A stretch of 59,597 bases of DNA, taken from assembly GCA_029001845.1 (NCBI GenBank), contig JAREWP010000044.1:1-59597 (forward strand). The letters are read 5' to 3'. Positions within the stretch are counted from its first letter, which is position 1. Each line of letters starts with the position of its first letter. The DNA is from Candidatus Magnetocorallium paracelense. Lineage in GTDB: Bacteria; Nitrospirota; Thermodesulfovibrionia; Thermodesulfovibrionales; Magnetobacteriaceae. The notes under the pieces are model-generated. The model was not told where the DNA came from and did no database searches. It saw only the letters and a list, made by a program, of their open reading frames with translations. Of the stretch, positions 1 through 8,463 are shown piece by piece. Made by a program: the position numbers and the translations under genes.

Positions 1-202
1 GGCTCAACACTCCTCTCCGATTCAATTCAGCCAATGCTTTTCGGCAACTGCCTTCCTGAAAACCTCCTTTGCTTGTTCGCCAATCAAGCCATTTACAGAC
101 TTCTCTCGACAACGCTCGTCTCGATATATCCGGTTTTTCTATTATTTTATTGTTTATTTGCTCTATTATATTATTCGTAAATTCTTGACCGCATACTCGC
201 AT
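1..202 (-). CDS. DUF4338/DruA-like or IS4-type transposase, N-terminal part (runs off the left edge)
   Basis: Reading the minus strand from an ATG at 202 gives 67 uninterrupted residues up to the window edge. They begin MRVCGQEFT, then a helical stretch, then SRRALSREVCKWLDWR and CRKALAELNRRGVLS. From memory this arrangement (CG-x-EF-T start, L-S-R-x-V-C, W-R, C-R-x-A-L, R-x-G-L/V) matches the N-terminal domain shared by DUF4338 proteins, named DruA in the Druantia anti-phage system, and by some IS4-like transposases. Only this domain is visible, so a transposase cannot be told from a defence protein. A strong promoter lies immediately upstream. Confidence 0.6.
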   Translation of the reverse strand, partial: MRVCGQEFTNNIIEQINNKIIEKPDISRRALSREVCKWLDWRTSKGGFQEGSCRKALAELNRRGVLS

Positions 203-237
203 CTCTTTAGTATACTGATTATCGATCGCGGAGTCAA
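203..237 (-). promoter_or_regulatory. Sigma-70-type promoter of the DUF4338 gene, probably leaderless
   Basis: On the minus strand TTGACT (237-232) is followed by a 17-bp spacer and TATACT (214-209). Only six bases separate the -10 box from the ATG at 202-200. Transcription would start at or within a base or two of the ATG, which predicts a leaderless mRNA. There is little room for a Shine-Dalgarno sequence; AAAGAG directly abuts the ATG. Confidence 0.6.
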
Positions 238-251
238 GTGTGTATTATGTT

Positions 252-396
252 CATCTTTGAAGGGGGAGAGGGTTGGGGTGAGGGGGTGCGATACAATCAT
301 CGATAGGGAAACGCTTCTCCGTCGTCACCCCTCACCTTGTCTCCTCTCCCCTCAGGGGGAGAGGTGACTTGAAGGGAATTTCTTCGAAATTCTCAA
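252..396. repeat. Palindromic repeat family B, copy 1
   Basis: A G-rich arm (gggttggggtgaggggg) is followed about 60 bp later by the complementary C-rich arm (cacccctcacctt, ctcctctcccctc). The same element recurs at about 33220 and 59120. A second small hairpin at 374-394 is also present in the 59-kb copy with a differing loop but a kept stem. The rest of 397-567 shows no gene; it is AT-rich and carries a weak trace of the family C ends near 515-560. Confidence 0.8.
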
Positions 397-567
397 GCGT
401 TACATCAAACCTTTTTGGTTTCGGCTAAGCCGAGATAAAGTATTGGGTATTAACCTGAAAATTCAATATCTCACATTAAATTAACTGCTCACCACAAAGA
501 TGAGCAAAATTACTGAAAACTCATTGCTAATAGATAACAGCTAATGCCTAACTGCTTTTTTATAGAA

Positions 568-1110
568 TTAATTCAGACTCACTGTTCCCAGTTCACCGCT
601 TATTCCATCCTCTTCGTCAACCTGCTCGATTTCGGCTCCCCATAACACGGTTAGACGGGAATTGTTATCCAACTCTGTCTCAATATAACAGCCTGTACAG
701 AAAATATACTCTCCGCCAACATTTAATCCCTGAAATTCAACACGTTCAGTGCATAATTCATAGAAACCGGATGGTGTCAGGTATTTAATCGTTATATCGT
801 ATACATTCGTTCCTGCCGCGGCTTCATCCATAAAGAAAACACTCACTGCGATTCTTGCTCCCCAGTTAAAATCACTTTTCTCCGTTGCATTGAAACAATA
901 GTTCTCCTTATCGGAAGATACATCAGAGGACTTACCATAAAAACTCGTTATAAAGCCTGACGGTGTTCCGGAACTTTCGAGCATATGATCTGCATAAAAA
1001 TCATCATATTCTCCTGCTGACGCATTGGTATTATGAAAAGTCAAAGTAAAAATACACAACAAAAGAATAACCAGGCACACAGACATTGCCATTCTTACAT
1101 TTAAAAGCAT
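568..1110 (-). CDS. Exported hypothetical protein
   Basis: This 180-residue protein has an N-terminal hydrophobic segment (about residues 8-28) that looks like a signal peptide or membrane anchor, with a small-residue cleavage-like site near ASAGEY. The rest is acidic and probably beta-rich. It has three cysteines that could pair outside the cytoplasm, in YCF, LCTER and CTGCY contexts. I do not recognise a family. It lies 10 bp downstream of the flavoprotein gene on the same strand, so the two are probably co-transcribed, but no functional link is evident. Confidence 0.6.
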   Translation of the reverse strand: MLLNVRMAMSVCLVILLLCIFTLTFHNTNASAGEYDDFYADHMLESSGTPSGFITSFYGKSSDVSSDKENYCFNATEKSDFNWGARIAVSVFFMDEAAAGTNVYDITIKYLTPSGFYELCTERVEFQGLNVGGEYIFCTGCYIETELDNNSRLTVLWGAEIEQVDEEDGISGELGTVSLN

Positions 1111-1120
1111 GATTCACTCC

Positions 1121-1696
1121 TTAGCTTTCCATAATCTTTTTTGCAATCGTCTCTGCCTGATCGAGGATATCCTTACCCGGGCCCGCACTGTCTGAAGAAC
1201 TCAAACCACAAGCTCTGATCAGATAAGAATTTTTAAAGCCATACCATTTAAAAAACATATCATACCGGGGAAAAATATCGTTAAAGTTATCTTCATTCGG
1301 ATCTCCCTGTGTTTGAATGAAAATAAGCGTTTTATCGCCATTTAGACGGCTTGGAACGGAATTTGTGAAAAAATCAGGAACCAGGTAGGAATAGGTTCTG
1401 TCTATAAACGCTTTCAATTGAGATGAGACCTCGCCATAGTATGTAGGTGTCGCCATGACAAGAACATCCGACTCCTTTACCGACTCCAACACATGGTCCA
1501 TATCATCATGGATAACACATTTGTCGGACTTCGTTTTGCAGGCCATACATGCCTGGCATCCTTTATAATCCAGCTTATTAAGGATATGCGTTTCGACTTT
1601 AGCGCCCCCGGCTTCAATACTTTCGCAAAAGCGCCTGGCAATAAAGGTGCTGTGACTCTTTTTTCTCGGACTTCCCAGCAAACATACGATTTTCAT
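1121..1696 (-). CDS. Iron-sulfur flavoprotein / NADPH-dependent FMN reductase family
   Basis: This 191-residue cytoplasmic protein has the flavodoxin-like fold signature of the FMN reductase superfamily. It opens MKIVCLLGSPRKKSHS (FMN phosphate loop) and has ATPTYYGEVSSQLKAFIDRT, the usual second FMN-binding segment. A compact cysteine cluster CQACMACKTKSDKC (C-x2-C-x2-C-x6-C), followed by VIHDDM, is typical of archaeal and anaerobe iron-sulfur flavoproteins that carry a 4Fe-4S cluster. These transfer electrons to quinones, O2 or peroxide in anaerobes; the substrate here is unknown. Its downstream partner is the exported protein at 568-1110. Confidence 0.85.
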   Translation of the reverse strand: MKIVCLLGSPRKKSHSTFIARRFCESIEAGGAKVETHILNKLDYKGCQACMACKTKSDKCVIHDDMDHVLESVKESDVLVMATPTYYGEVSSQLKAFIDRTYSYLVPDFFTNSVPSRLNGDKTLIFIQTQGDPNEDNFNDIFPRYDMFFKWYGFKNSYLIRACGLSSSDSAGPGKDILDQAETIAKKIMES

Positions 1697-1856
1697 TATT
1701 CAGCCTCCATAAATAAACATTTTATATGATTTTAACAAAAACAGAGCAATATCAGAAAGAGCTGTTATATGCTTTTATTTTCTTACATCCTTTATGTAGA
1801 ATTATATGATTACCAATTGAAGAATAACTTACGCTATACAAACAAATTAACTTATC

Positions 1857-3011
1857 GTGAATTATATACAAATTTTTACATCTATATCATACTGGATTCT
1901 CATTGTTCTATGGTCGATAATACTTGTTGTGTACATAAAATATCTGACCTACTCGGGCAAGAAAGTTGCTATCATTGTACCTTTGCTTGCAATCCTGTCG
2001 ATAGACGCGTTACGAACGCTTTTTGAAAGTCTTTTTTTCGGCCTCTATTTCACATCCAAGTTCGGGTTCATTTCCGAGACGATATACAACAGGCTCTCAG
2101 ACCCGGGTCTTATCATGATTCCTAAACTGGTGAATATTGTAACGGCGGCTCTGGTTCTTCTCATTATTTTTAAACGCTGGCTGCCACGTGAAATTGCTGA
2201 AATCGAAAAAAGAAATCAACAGGAAAAACTATTAATCCAACAATCTAAAATGGCAGCCATGGGTGAGATGATAGGGGTTGTAGCGCATCAATGGAGACAA
2301 CCGCTTAACGCTATCAATATAATTATTCAAGATATGAAAGACGCCCATGAGTATGGAGATTTGGACGATAAATATATATCCGAAACTGTTAAGGATACAA
2401 TGGATCAGGTTGCCTTTATGTCACAGACAATTGATGACTTCAGAGACTTCTTTAAACCAAGCAAGGAAAAGATACCCTTCAATTTAAACAGTGCAGTAAA
2501 AGACGTTCTCATTCTTATTTATACACAGCTTAAAAAGCTAGATATTGCAGTAGAGATGAAATGTACCTATGAAGGCGCGATTAAACAGCAGCCAACAGGT
2601 GACAATGGGGAGATATGTATATGTAAACCCGAACTTATTGCGATCGGTTATCCAAATGAATTAAAACAGGTCATACTTAATATAGTAACCAACGCCAAAG
2701 ACGCTATTATAAGAACAAGAAAACAAGGTGTAATAGAAGTAGAGGAAATGGGCCTGATCGTCATAGAGATAGCAAACGACAATGATACTGCCATCATCCG
2801 GATAAGAGACAATGGAGGAGGTATTTCCAAAGAAATCATAAATAAAATTTTTAATCCTTACTTCACGACAAAGGGAAATGAGGGCACAGGCATAGGATTA
2901 TATGTAAGCAGGGTTATTATAGAAAACAACATGGGTGGAAGGCTGGGAGTCGAAAATGCTGAAAAGGGCGCAATGTTCACAATAAAACTCCCAACTACTG
3001 AAGAGTCATGA
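1857..3011 (+). CDS. Membrane-bound sensor histidine kinase
   Basis: This 384-residue sensor kinase has three predicted membrane segments in the first 105 residues (about 9-30, 38-60 and 78-105), with very short loops and no large periplasmic domain. A short linker helix follows. Next are a HisKA-type dimerisation helix with the phospho-acceptor His144 in the sequence VAHQWRQPLN, an N-box (NIVTNAKDAI), a G1 box (DNGGGI) and a G2 box (GTGIGLYVSR). The VAHQWRQPL variant is common in epsilon- and deltaproteobacterial kinases. No response regulator is adjacent. The MFS exporter starts 4 bp downstream, so the two are likely one operon. Confidence 0.88.
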   Translation: MNYIQIFTSISYWILIVLWSIILVVYIKYLTYSGKKVAIIVPLLAILSIDALRTLFESLFFGLYFTSKFGFISETIYNRLSDPGLIMIPKLVNIVTAALVLLIIFKRWLPREIAEIEKRNQQEKLLIQQSKMAAMGEMIGVVAHQWRQPLNAINIIIQDMKDAHEYGDLDDKYISETVKDTMDQVAFMSQTIDDFRDFFKPSKEKIPFNLNSAVKDVLILIYTQLKKLDIAVEMKCTYEGAIKQQPTGDNGEICICKPELIAIGYPNELKQVILNIVTNAKDAIIRTRKQGVIEVEEMGLIVIEIANDNDTAIIRIRDNGGGISKEIINKIFNPYFTTKGNEGTGIGLYVSRVIIENNMGGRLGVENAEKGAMFTIKLPTTEES

Positions 3012-3015
3012 AAAT

Positions 3016-4233
3016 ATGACAACCTCAAAACGCTTTTCCGCTCTCTATAAAAGAGATTACAGATATTACTATTCAGCACAAATCATCTCCTTTACAGGAA
3101 CATGGCTTCAACATATCGGGATGAGCTGGCTGGTTTATACACTTACCGATTCTGCATTTTATCTGGGCGTCACAGGAATGTCTATGTCCGTTCCCATCCT
3201 TCTGTTTACTTTTTTTGGAGGACTCATTGCCGACAGATTTAACAAGAGAAAAATTTTGATCCTCACACATACGCTCCCTGTCTTTCCGGCCTTGCTGCTC
3301 TATATTTTAACTGTAACAGAGACTATAAACATCTGGGAGATTATAGCCATTGCCTTTACCATAGGTACGATTAACGCAATCGATTTACCTTGCAGACAGT
3401 CATTTTTAATTGAAATCGCAGGAAAGGAGTCACTTTTCAGTGCAATAGCCCTTAATACAACTGCCTTTAACGGCGCCCGGGTCATGGGCCCCCTTCTTGC
3501 CGGAATAATTATTCAATCACAGAGTGTTTCCGCCTGTTTTTTGTTAAATGCAGTGAGCTTTATGCCAATGGCTGTATTGCTTTCTCGTATACGAATTGCC
3601 GGAGAGAGTTCCTTGAAATCTTCGGAAAGTTTCAAACAACGGTGTCTGGAAGGTATCAGGTTTATAAGGGGGCACAACAGCATTTCAGGAATTATACTGA
3701 CAATAGGAACATTCAGCCTCTTTGGCATCCCCTTTAATCAGTTCCTGCCGTTATTCGCTGACAGGATATTCGACGTCGGTGCAAAGGGCTACAGCTATTT
3801 ATCCACGGCAATGGGAGCAGGCGCGCTGTTGGCGGGTCTTATGATCGCCTTTAAAAAAAGTATGGGGAACACGATGCGTTACCTCTCTATAGCAGGTTTT
3901 CTCTTTCCAATAACAATCATTCTTTTTTCCCATACCGAAAATTTTATTCTGGCTTTACTATTGCTGATTTTGTGTGGATGGAGCATCGTCAGCTTTATGG
4001 CGACATCGAACAATTACGTTCAACTTGAAGTAAAAAATTCCATACGGGGAAGGGTAATGAGCCTCTACTCGTTAACATTTCTTGGCATGGCGCCCATAGG
4101 TCATCTCGTAATAGGGTTCTTTGCAGATATGGTCGGAATAAAAACCGTAATGAATATATCGGCTTTACTTTGTATTGCAGGTTTTCTCTGTTTCAGACGT
4201 AAATGGATTAACTTAAAAACAGCAGTCAGCTAA
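3016..4233 (+). CDS. MFS transporter, EntS-like (MFS_3) family
   Basis: This 405-residue integral membrane protein has about 12 hydrophobic segments. It carries the MFS loop 2-3 motif GGLIADRFNKRK and an N-terminus (YRYYYSAQIISFTGTWLQ) characteristic of the MFS_3 subgroup, which includes the enterobactin exporter EntS and many drug or siderophore exporters. The substrate is unknown. It follows the histidine kinase gene with a 4-bp gap, so expression is probably coupled, suggesting a sensed compound that is then exported. The 3' end enters repeat C1, which separates it from the convergent kinase gene. Confidence 0.85.
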   Translation: MTTSKRFSALYKRDYRYYYSAQIISFTGTWLQHIGMSWLVYTLTDSAFYLGVTGMSMSVPILLFTFFGGLIADRFNKRKILILTHTLPVFPALLLYILTVTETINIWEIIAIAFTIGTINAIDLPCRQSFLIEIAGKESLFSAIALNTTAFNGARVMGPLLAGIIIQSQSVSACFLLNAVSFMPMAVLLSRIRIAGESSLKSSESFKQRCLEGIRFIRGHNSISGIILTIGTFSLFGIPFNQFLPLFADRIFDVGAKGYSYLSTAMGAGALLAGLMIAFKKSMGNTMRYLSIAGFLFPITIILFSHTENFILALLLLILCGWSIVSFMATSNNYVQLEVKNSIRGRVMSLYSLTFLGMAPIGHLVIGFFADMVGIKTVMNISALLCIAGFLCFRRKWINLKTAVS

Positions 4234-4343
4234 GGAATGAATTGATGTTATGCCAAAATAAGCTTCACCTTACGGGTGAATCTGTTTTAAACCATGAAGT
4301 GTTGCAATTAAAGAGCTGATGGCTGACTGCTAAATGTTTTTTT
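4217..4343. repeat. Palindromic repeat family C, copy 1
   Basis: The ends are AGCAGTCAGCTAAGG on the left and GAGCTGATGGCTGACTGCT on the right, an imperfect terminal inverted repeat of the CAGTCAGCT kind. The core ATTGATGTTATGCC, AAGCTTCACC and GTGTTGCAATTAA is shared with copies near 16.4, 30.3 and, in part, 35.6 and 57.7 kb. It lies between two convergent genes and overlaps the end of the MFS gene, so it could serve as a bidirectional terminator. Confidence 0.8.
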
Positions 4344-4345
4344 AG

Positions 4346-5452
4346 TTAAATTTCCTTAGCTGTCACTTTTTTGAAGAAAGAGCATCTTTTGCAATTCTCA
4401 ATTTTCTGGGCATAAGTACCCTGCACCTTGCCCTCGCAATATGTACCCGCCACTACCCAACAAAGCCTTCCGTAATTCGGATAGGCCGGACAGCTTGTAT
4501 CGGTGCTGCAGTCCCTGTTACACTTGGAGAACTCCCAACATTGAATCTTACCTGCTTCCTCATCGCTTTGATAAGGGAAATAGAGATCAAAAGAGGAACC
4601 CTCTCCGGCTCTGCTCCTGACCTTTATAAAACCGCAGTGCTCCTCCATGATTTTTCTGCTGATTGAGAGTCCCAAACCTGTCCCGTGACCAATCTCCTTT
4701 GTCGTGCAAAAGGGCTCGAAAATTTTATCCAGTTTCTCCTCGGATATACCTTCACCGTTGTCCGTCACATTTACAACGATATAGGTTATATTATGAAGAA
4801 ACTCCGTAAAAGACCTGACGCTAAGCATGCCACCATCAGGCATAGAATCTATGGCATTTGATAAAAGATTGTCAAAAACCTGCCTCACCTGATCGCTGTC
4901 TATCTTTACAGGAGGCAGATCGCCAAGTGTTTTTTCTACCTTTATGGAAGACTCGCCGCAGATAGCAGAGAAAAACACTAAAGCACTTTCAAGGATAGTG
5001 TTAATATTTTGCTCTTTGATAGAGAACTTAATGTCACTTGAAAAAGTAAGAACATTCTTCAATATCTTCTCAAGTCTCTGCACTTCATAGACAATAACGT
5101 CGGAATACTCTTTTTCTCTGGAACCTTCGTCAAGTTTTTTCTGCAGCCTCCTGGCGAAACCGCCTATTGCAGTGAGGGGATTTCTGATTTCATGAGCGAC
5201 ATCAGCTGTGAATCTTCCAAGGGCCGAAAGCTTTTCATATTGAATCAATTTCTCTCTTGTATGTTTAAGTCCGTCTATAATATCGTTCAGATCGTCGACA
5301 CTGCTCTTGTACTCCTCTATCTCGAGGAGCAGAGATTCAATTTTCCTGTCTTTGTCGGAAAGCAACGCCTGTAAAGCCGGAAGTCCGTTATCTATATTAT
5401 TGCTGTTGCTTCCTGTCTGAGAAGTTTTTTTATTAGCTTCCGATCCGATCAC
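4346..5452 (-). CDS. Soluble sensor histidine kinase with C-terminal two-CW cysteine-rich domain
   Basis: This 368-residue kinase has no membrane segment. Residues 25-75 form a probable coiled coil. The H-box is ADVAHEIRNPL with His87, followed by an N-box (NLLSNAIDSM), G1 (DNGEGI) and G2 (GHGTGLGLSISRKI). After the ATPase domain, at about 306-368, is a compact cysteine-rich module that begins CWEFSKC, continues CPAYPNYGRLCWVVAGTYC and ends NCKRCSFFK. This spacing fits the small two-CW domain found in many deltaproteobacterial regulators. It probably binds a metal or an iron-sulfur cluster and could make the kinase redox-responsive (inference). It starts 11 bp after lysC and is probably co-transcribed. 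Confidence 0.85.
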   Translation of the reverse strand: MIGSEANKKTSQTGSNSNNIDNGLPALQALLSDKDRKIESLLLEIEEYKSSVDDLNDIIDGLKHTREKLIQYEKLSALGRFTADVAHEIRNPLTAIGGFARRLQKKLDEGSREKEYSDVIVYEVQRLEKILKNVLTFSSDIKFSIKEQNINTILESALVFFSAICGESSIKVEKTLGDLPPVKIDSDQVRQVFDNLLSNAIDSMPDGGMLSVRSFTEFLHNITYIVVNVTDNGEGISEEKLDKIFEPFCTTKEIGHGTGLGLSISRKIMEEHCGFIKVRSRAGEGSSFDLYFPYQSDEEAGKIQCWEFSKCNRDCSTDTSCPAYPNYGRLCWVVAGTYCEGKVQGTYAQKIENCKRCSFFKKVTAKEI

Positions 5453-5463
5453 AAGCCTATTGT

Positions 5464-6684
5464 TTACTCCTTTTCAAGCTCAAAGATATCGTGCAACACT
5501 CTTACGGCAAGTTCTGTATATTTTAGAGAGATGATACAGGATATTTTAATCTCCGATGTGCTTATCATCATTATATTAATACTGTTATCCGATAAAGTCT
5601 TAAACATTTTGGCTGCCACACCGGAGTGAGTCCTCATTCCTACGCCCACGATGGATATTTTTGCAATATCCTCCAGTACCGTAGCTTCCCCTGCTCCCAA
5701 TTCTCCGGTGATTTGCTTCGTTATATTCAATGCAGACTTGGCGTCTGTCTTTGGAACAGTAAAAGAGATATCCGTAAATTTACCATCACTGCTGATATTT
5801 TGTACAATCATATCGACGACAATATTATTGGAAGCAACTGACTGAAAAAGTCCGGCAGCGATTCCGGGTCTGTCAGGCACATCGCGAATTGTTATTTTTG
5901 CCTGATTTTTATCGCAGGCCACACCGGAGACAACAACTTTCTCCATATCACTATCCTCCTTTACGACAAGAGTACCGGGTGAATAATTAAAGCTCGACCT
6001 TACTACAATCGGAACCTCGTACTTTTTGGCGAATTCGACTGACCTTGCCTGTAAAACTTTGGCGCCCAGGCTTGCCAGCTCCAGCATCTCGTCATAGGAA
6101 ATTTTTTCCAGTTTTCTGGCTTTATCGACAATACCCGGATCAGTCGTGTACACGCCGTCTACATCAGTATATATCTCGCAAATATCGGCCTTTAAAAAAG
6201 AAGCGATAGCAACAGCCGTGAGATCGGAACCTCCCCTGCCGAGAGTGGTGATGTCGGAAAAATCTTCGGTTATACCCTGAAAACCTGCAATCACGGGAAT
6301 ATATCCTGAATCTACCGCCTCTTTGACACGTCCTGCCCTGATATCCTCGATTTTTGCTTTTGTATGAGAAGTATTGGTAATTATACCTGCCTGCATACCG
6401 GTTAAAGCAATTGCATTATAACCCATGGAATTAATGGCAATAGAGAGAAGAGAAGCGCTGACGATCTCCCCTGATGAGAGAAGCATATCCATATCCCGCT
6501 CATTTGGTTTGCCTGTCAGTTCTCCTGCAATATCAATAAATCTGTCTGTCTCACCCGCCATAGCCGAGACGACGATAACAATGCCGTGTCTCTCCTCTCT
6601 CCTTTTTACTACTCTCTCTGCTACGGCCCTGATCCTGTCAATGTTGCCGACAGAAGTACCGCCGTATTTCTGTACTATTAACAT
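5464..6684 (-). CDS. lysC: Aspartate kinase
   Basis: This 406-residue enzyme phosphorylates L-aspartate, the first step to lysine, threonine and methionine. It opens [14 protein letters not shown] with the KYGGTS kinase signature. The amino-acid kinase fold covers about 1-245 (including [11 protein letters not shown] and [12 protein letters not shown]). Two ACT domains follow (about 265-335 and 345-400), the feedback-regulatory part. The length is that of monofunctional alpha/beta-type bacterial aspartokinases. It belongs to the minus-strand threonine/sulfur cluster, separated from the apgM-like gene by a 317-bp gap that contains MITE copy A1. Confidence 0.95.
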   Translation of the reverse strand: MLIVQKYGGTSVGNIDRIRAVAERVVKRREERHGIVIVVSAMAGETDRFIDIAGELTGKPNERDMDMLLSSGEIVSASLLSIAINSMGYNAIALTGMQAGIITNTSHTKAKIEDIRAGRVKEAVDSGYIPVIAGFQGITEDFSDITTLGRGGSDLTAVAIASFLKADICEIYTDVDGVYTTDPGIVDKARKLEKISYDEMLELASLGAKVLQARSVEFAKKYEVPIVVRSSFNYSPGTLVVKEDSDMEKVVVSGVACDKNQAKITIRDVPDRPGIAAGLFQSVASNNIVVDMIVQNISSDGKFTDISFTVPKTDAKSALNITKQITGELGAGEATVLEDIAKISIVGVGMRTHSGVAAKMFKTLSDNSINIMMISTSEIKISCIISLKYTELAVRVLHDIFELEKE

Positions 6685-6840
6685 TTCATCAGCCTCTGTT
6701 TTACTTGTTCACAGTGGTCAGGGATTGGTTAACTGTTAAAATGACTTAACAGAGTGCTCTTGGTAATGAACTCTGTCATACCTCTCTTTTATATTAAACC
6801 AATCTCAGATCACTGTGAACAAAATATATATTATACCCTT

Positions 6841-6974
6841 CAATACCATCAACTTAAGGTGTGAAGCACCTTCCGACGGAAGCGGGTCATGTTTGAGAAG
6901 GCGCAGCGAAGCGGAGCCTTCGAGTTTAGCCGCTGAAGGCGGATGGTGCTTTGCTCCTTAAGTTAATGACATTG
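6841..6974 (+). mobile_element. MITE-like element family A, copy 1
   Basis: This 134-bp palindromic element runs from CAATACCATCAACTTAAGG to CCTTAAGTTAATGACATTG. The outer ends form an imperfect terminal inverted repeat, and internal stems surround GCGCAGCGAAGCGGAGCC. It is flanked by TTATACCCTT (6831-6840) and TTATACTCTT (6975-6984), a 10-bp target duplication with one mismatch. It sits between the apgM-like gene and lysC inside the threonine cluster. No coding capacity is visible. Confidence 0.9.
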
Positions 6975-7001
6975 TTATACTCTTTAAAAACTATCCTTAG
7001 C

Positions 7002-8210
7002 TCACTTGTGATTAATCAGAAAACCCATTATTTCATAACCATTCCGAAAATGAATTGCGTCCTCTCTCTTTACTATATGCTCGTTGTAAGCGCACTCTTT
7101 ATTCTGAACTTTCCTGCTGTCATAAATTGCAAAAGGTACGGGATCGGATGAATGCGTCTTGATTTCAAGAGGGGTTGCATGATCCGGCATTAAAAGGACC
7201 CTGAAGTCTCCGAATGCTTTTAAGCCCTCAAAGACTCCTCCAACAACGAATTTATCGAAATCCTCTATAGCTCTGATCTTATCTTCCAGGTTACCGGAAT
7301 GTCCGGCTTCATCAGGGGCTTCGACATGAATATAAACAAAATCCCGCTCCTTTAGGGAGGCCAGTGCATATTCCGCTTTACCTTTGTAATTTGTATCTAT
7401 ATAACCAGTTGCACCGGGAACATTAATTATATCAAGCCCTGCATATATTCCAAGTCCCTTTGTAAGATCAACGGCGCTGATAAGAGAACCGGAGACTCCG
7501 TATTTATCACTGAATAAAGATAAATCGGGTTTCTTTCCCTGACCCCAAAGCCATATACTGTTACCGGGAAGCTTTCCCGCTTTGATTCTTTCTTTATTGA
7601 CATCCTGTGATTCGAGAAGAGCGACGGAATCTTTCATCAGTGTTTTGAGCAACTCCTCTCCTTTACCGGCAGGGAGATAAGGCGCTATGTCCTTTCCGGC
7701 GATATCGTGCGGCGGGGTGCAATCGACATCGACTTCTCCGTTATTCCATAACATAAGGTGGCGATAGCTGACACCGGGATAAAATGTGACAGACTTTTCT
7801 GCAAGACCTTCATTAACGGCTGTTATAAGTATCCTTGCCTCTTCAGTCGTTATATGACCTGCGCTATAATCTTTCATCGTAACCGGGTCTCCATTACCGC
7901 CTTTGTCAAGACAAACAATATTGCATCTGAAGGCCACATCGTTTTCATTAAGAGACAATCCCATACTTGCAGCCTCCAGAGGTGCTCTTCCTGAATAAAA
8001 ACGAGCCGGATCGTAACCCATAATACTCAGGTTCGCCACATCGGACCCGGGAGGAAATCCTTCAGGTATTGTATTAACACTGCCGACAGAGCCCTTTGAA
8101 GCAAGCATGTCCATGTAAGGAGTGTGAGCCTTTTCAAGGGGAGTCAGCCCCCTCAACACATCGAGCGGCCAGTCCGCCATACCGTCGCCTATGAGAACTA
8201 CATATTTCAT
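7002..8210 (-). CDS. ApgM-type phosphoglycerate mutase-like enzyme, probable homoserine kinase
   Basis: This 402-residue alkaline-phosphatase-superfamily protein is related to archaeal cofactor-independent phosphoglycerate mutase. Visible signatures are GDGMADWP at the N-terminus (metal Asp9), PPGSDVANLS (candidate nucleophile Ser56), SGRAPLEAASMG, VHVEAPDEAGHSGN and MPDHATP (metal ligands). A bacterial subfamily of ApgM was proposed to be a non-orthologous homoserine kinase because it occurs beside threonine genes. Here it sits between thrC and lysC with no classical thrB in view, so I favour ATP-dependent phosphorylation of homoserine over glycolysis. It starts 1 bp after the NIL gene. Confidence 0.85.
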   Translation of the reverse strand: MKYVVLIGDGMADWPLDVLRGLTPLEKAHTPYMDMLASKGSVGSVNTIPEGFPPGSDVANLSIMGYDPARFYSGRAPLEAASMGLSLNENDVAFRCNIVCLDKGGNGDPVTMKDYSAGHITTEEARILITAVNEGLAEKSVTFYPGVSYRHLMLWNNGEVDVDCTPPHDIAGKDIAPYLPAGKGEELLKTLMKDSVALLESQDVNKERIKAGKLPGNSIWLWGQGKKPDLSLFSDKYGVSGSLISAVDLTKGLGIYAGLDIINVPGATGYIDTNYKGKAEYALASLKERDFVYIHVEAPDEAGHSGNLEDKIRAIEDFDKFVVGGVFEGLKAFGDFRVLLMPDHATPLEIKTHSSDPVPFAIYDSRKVQNKECAYNEHIVKREDAIHFRNGYEIMGFLINHK

Positions 8211-8211
8211 A

Positions 8212-8448
8212 TCACTCTATCACATCCCCCTCCGCCATCTCGACATCGACTCCCTTCTCTTCCAACATTCTGATCCCCTTATCCAGGTTGCTTTCTTCAC
8301 CGATGAGCTCCAGTATCATCTCTCCTGCATCCTCGGCGATTCTGGCTCTCCTTATATTGGGAATAATGTCACACTCTTTAGCCATGGTAAATAAAACAGG
8401 CTCTTTAATAAGCTCCTGTGGAAACATCAACTTAATTCTCCTGTTCAT
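8212..8448 (-). CDS. NIL domain protein
   Basis: This 78-residue protein consists of a single NIL domain, a ferredoxin-like (beta-alpha-beta) fold best known from the C-terminus of the methionine ABC ATPase MetN. It starts MNRRIKLMFP and contains NIRRARIAEDAGEMILELIG, the typical core. Free-standing NIL proteins occur with sulfur-assimilation and homocysteine-forming genes in anaerobes and methanogens. Here it lies between the sulfur-carrier gene (15 bp) and the apgM-like gene (1 bp), suggesting a role in a homoserine or aspartate-semialdehyde to homocysteine route. It could bind a small ligand such as methionine; that is not proven by the sequence. Confidence 0.85.
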   Translation of the reverse strand: MNRRIKLMFPQELIKEPVLFTMAKECDIIPNIRRARIAEDAGEMILELIGEESNLDKGIRMLEEKGVDVEMAEGDVIE

Positions 8449-8463
8449 TCCCCCTCCAAAGAA

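Noticed and set aside
158-367. 69-codon plus-strand open frame
   Set aside because: It runs through repeat B1 and the promoter of the minus-strand gene; its product is repeat-derived.
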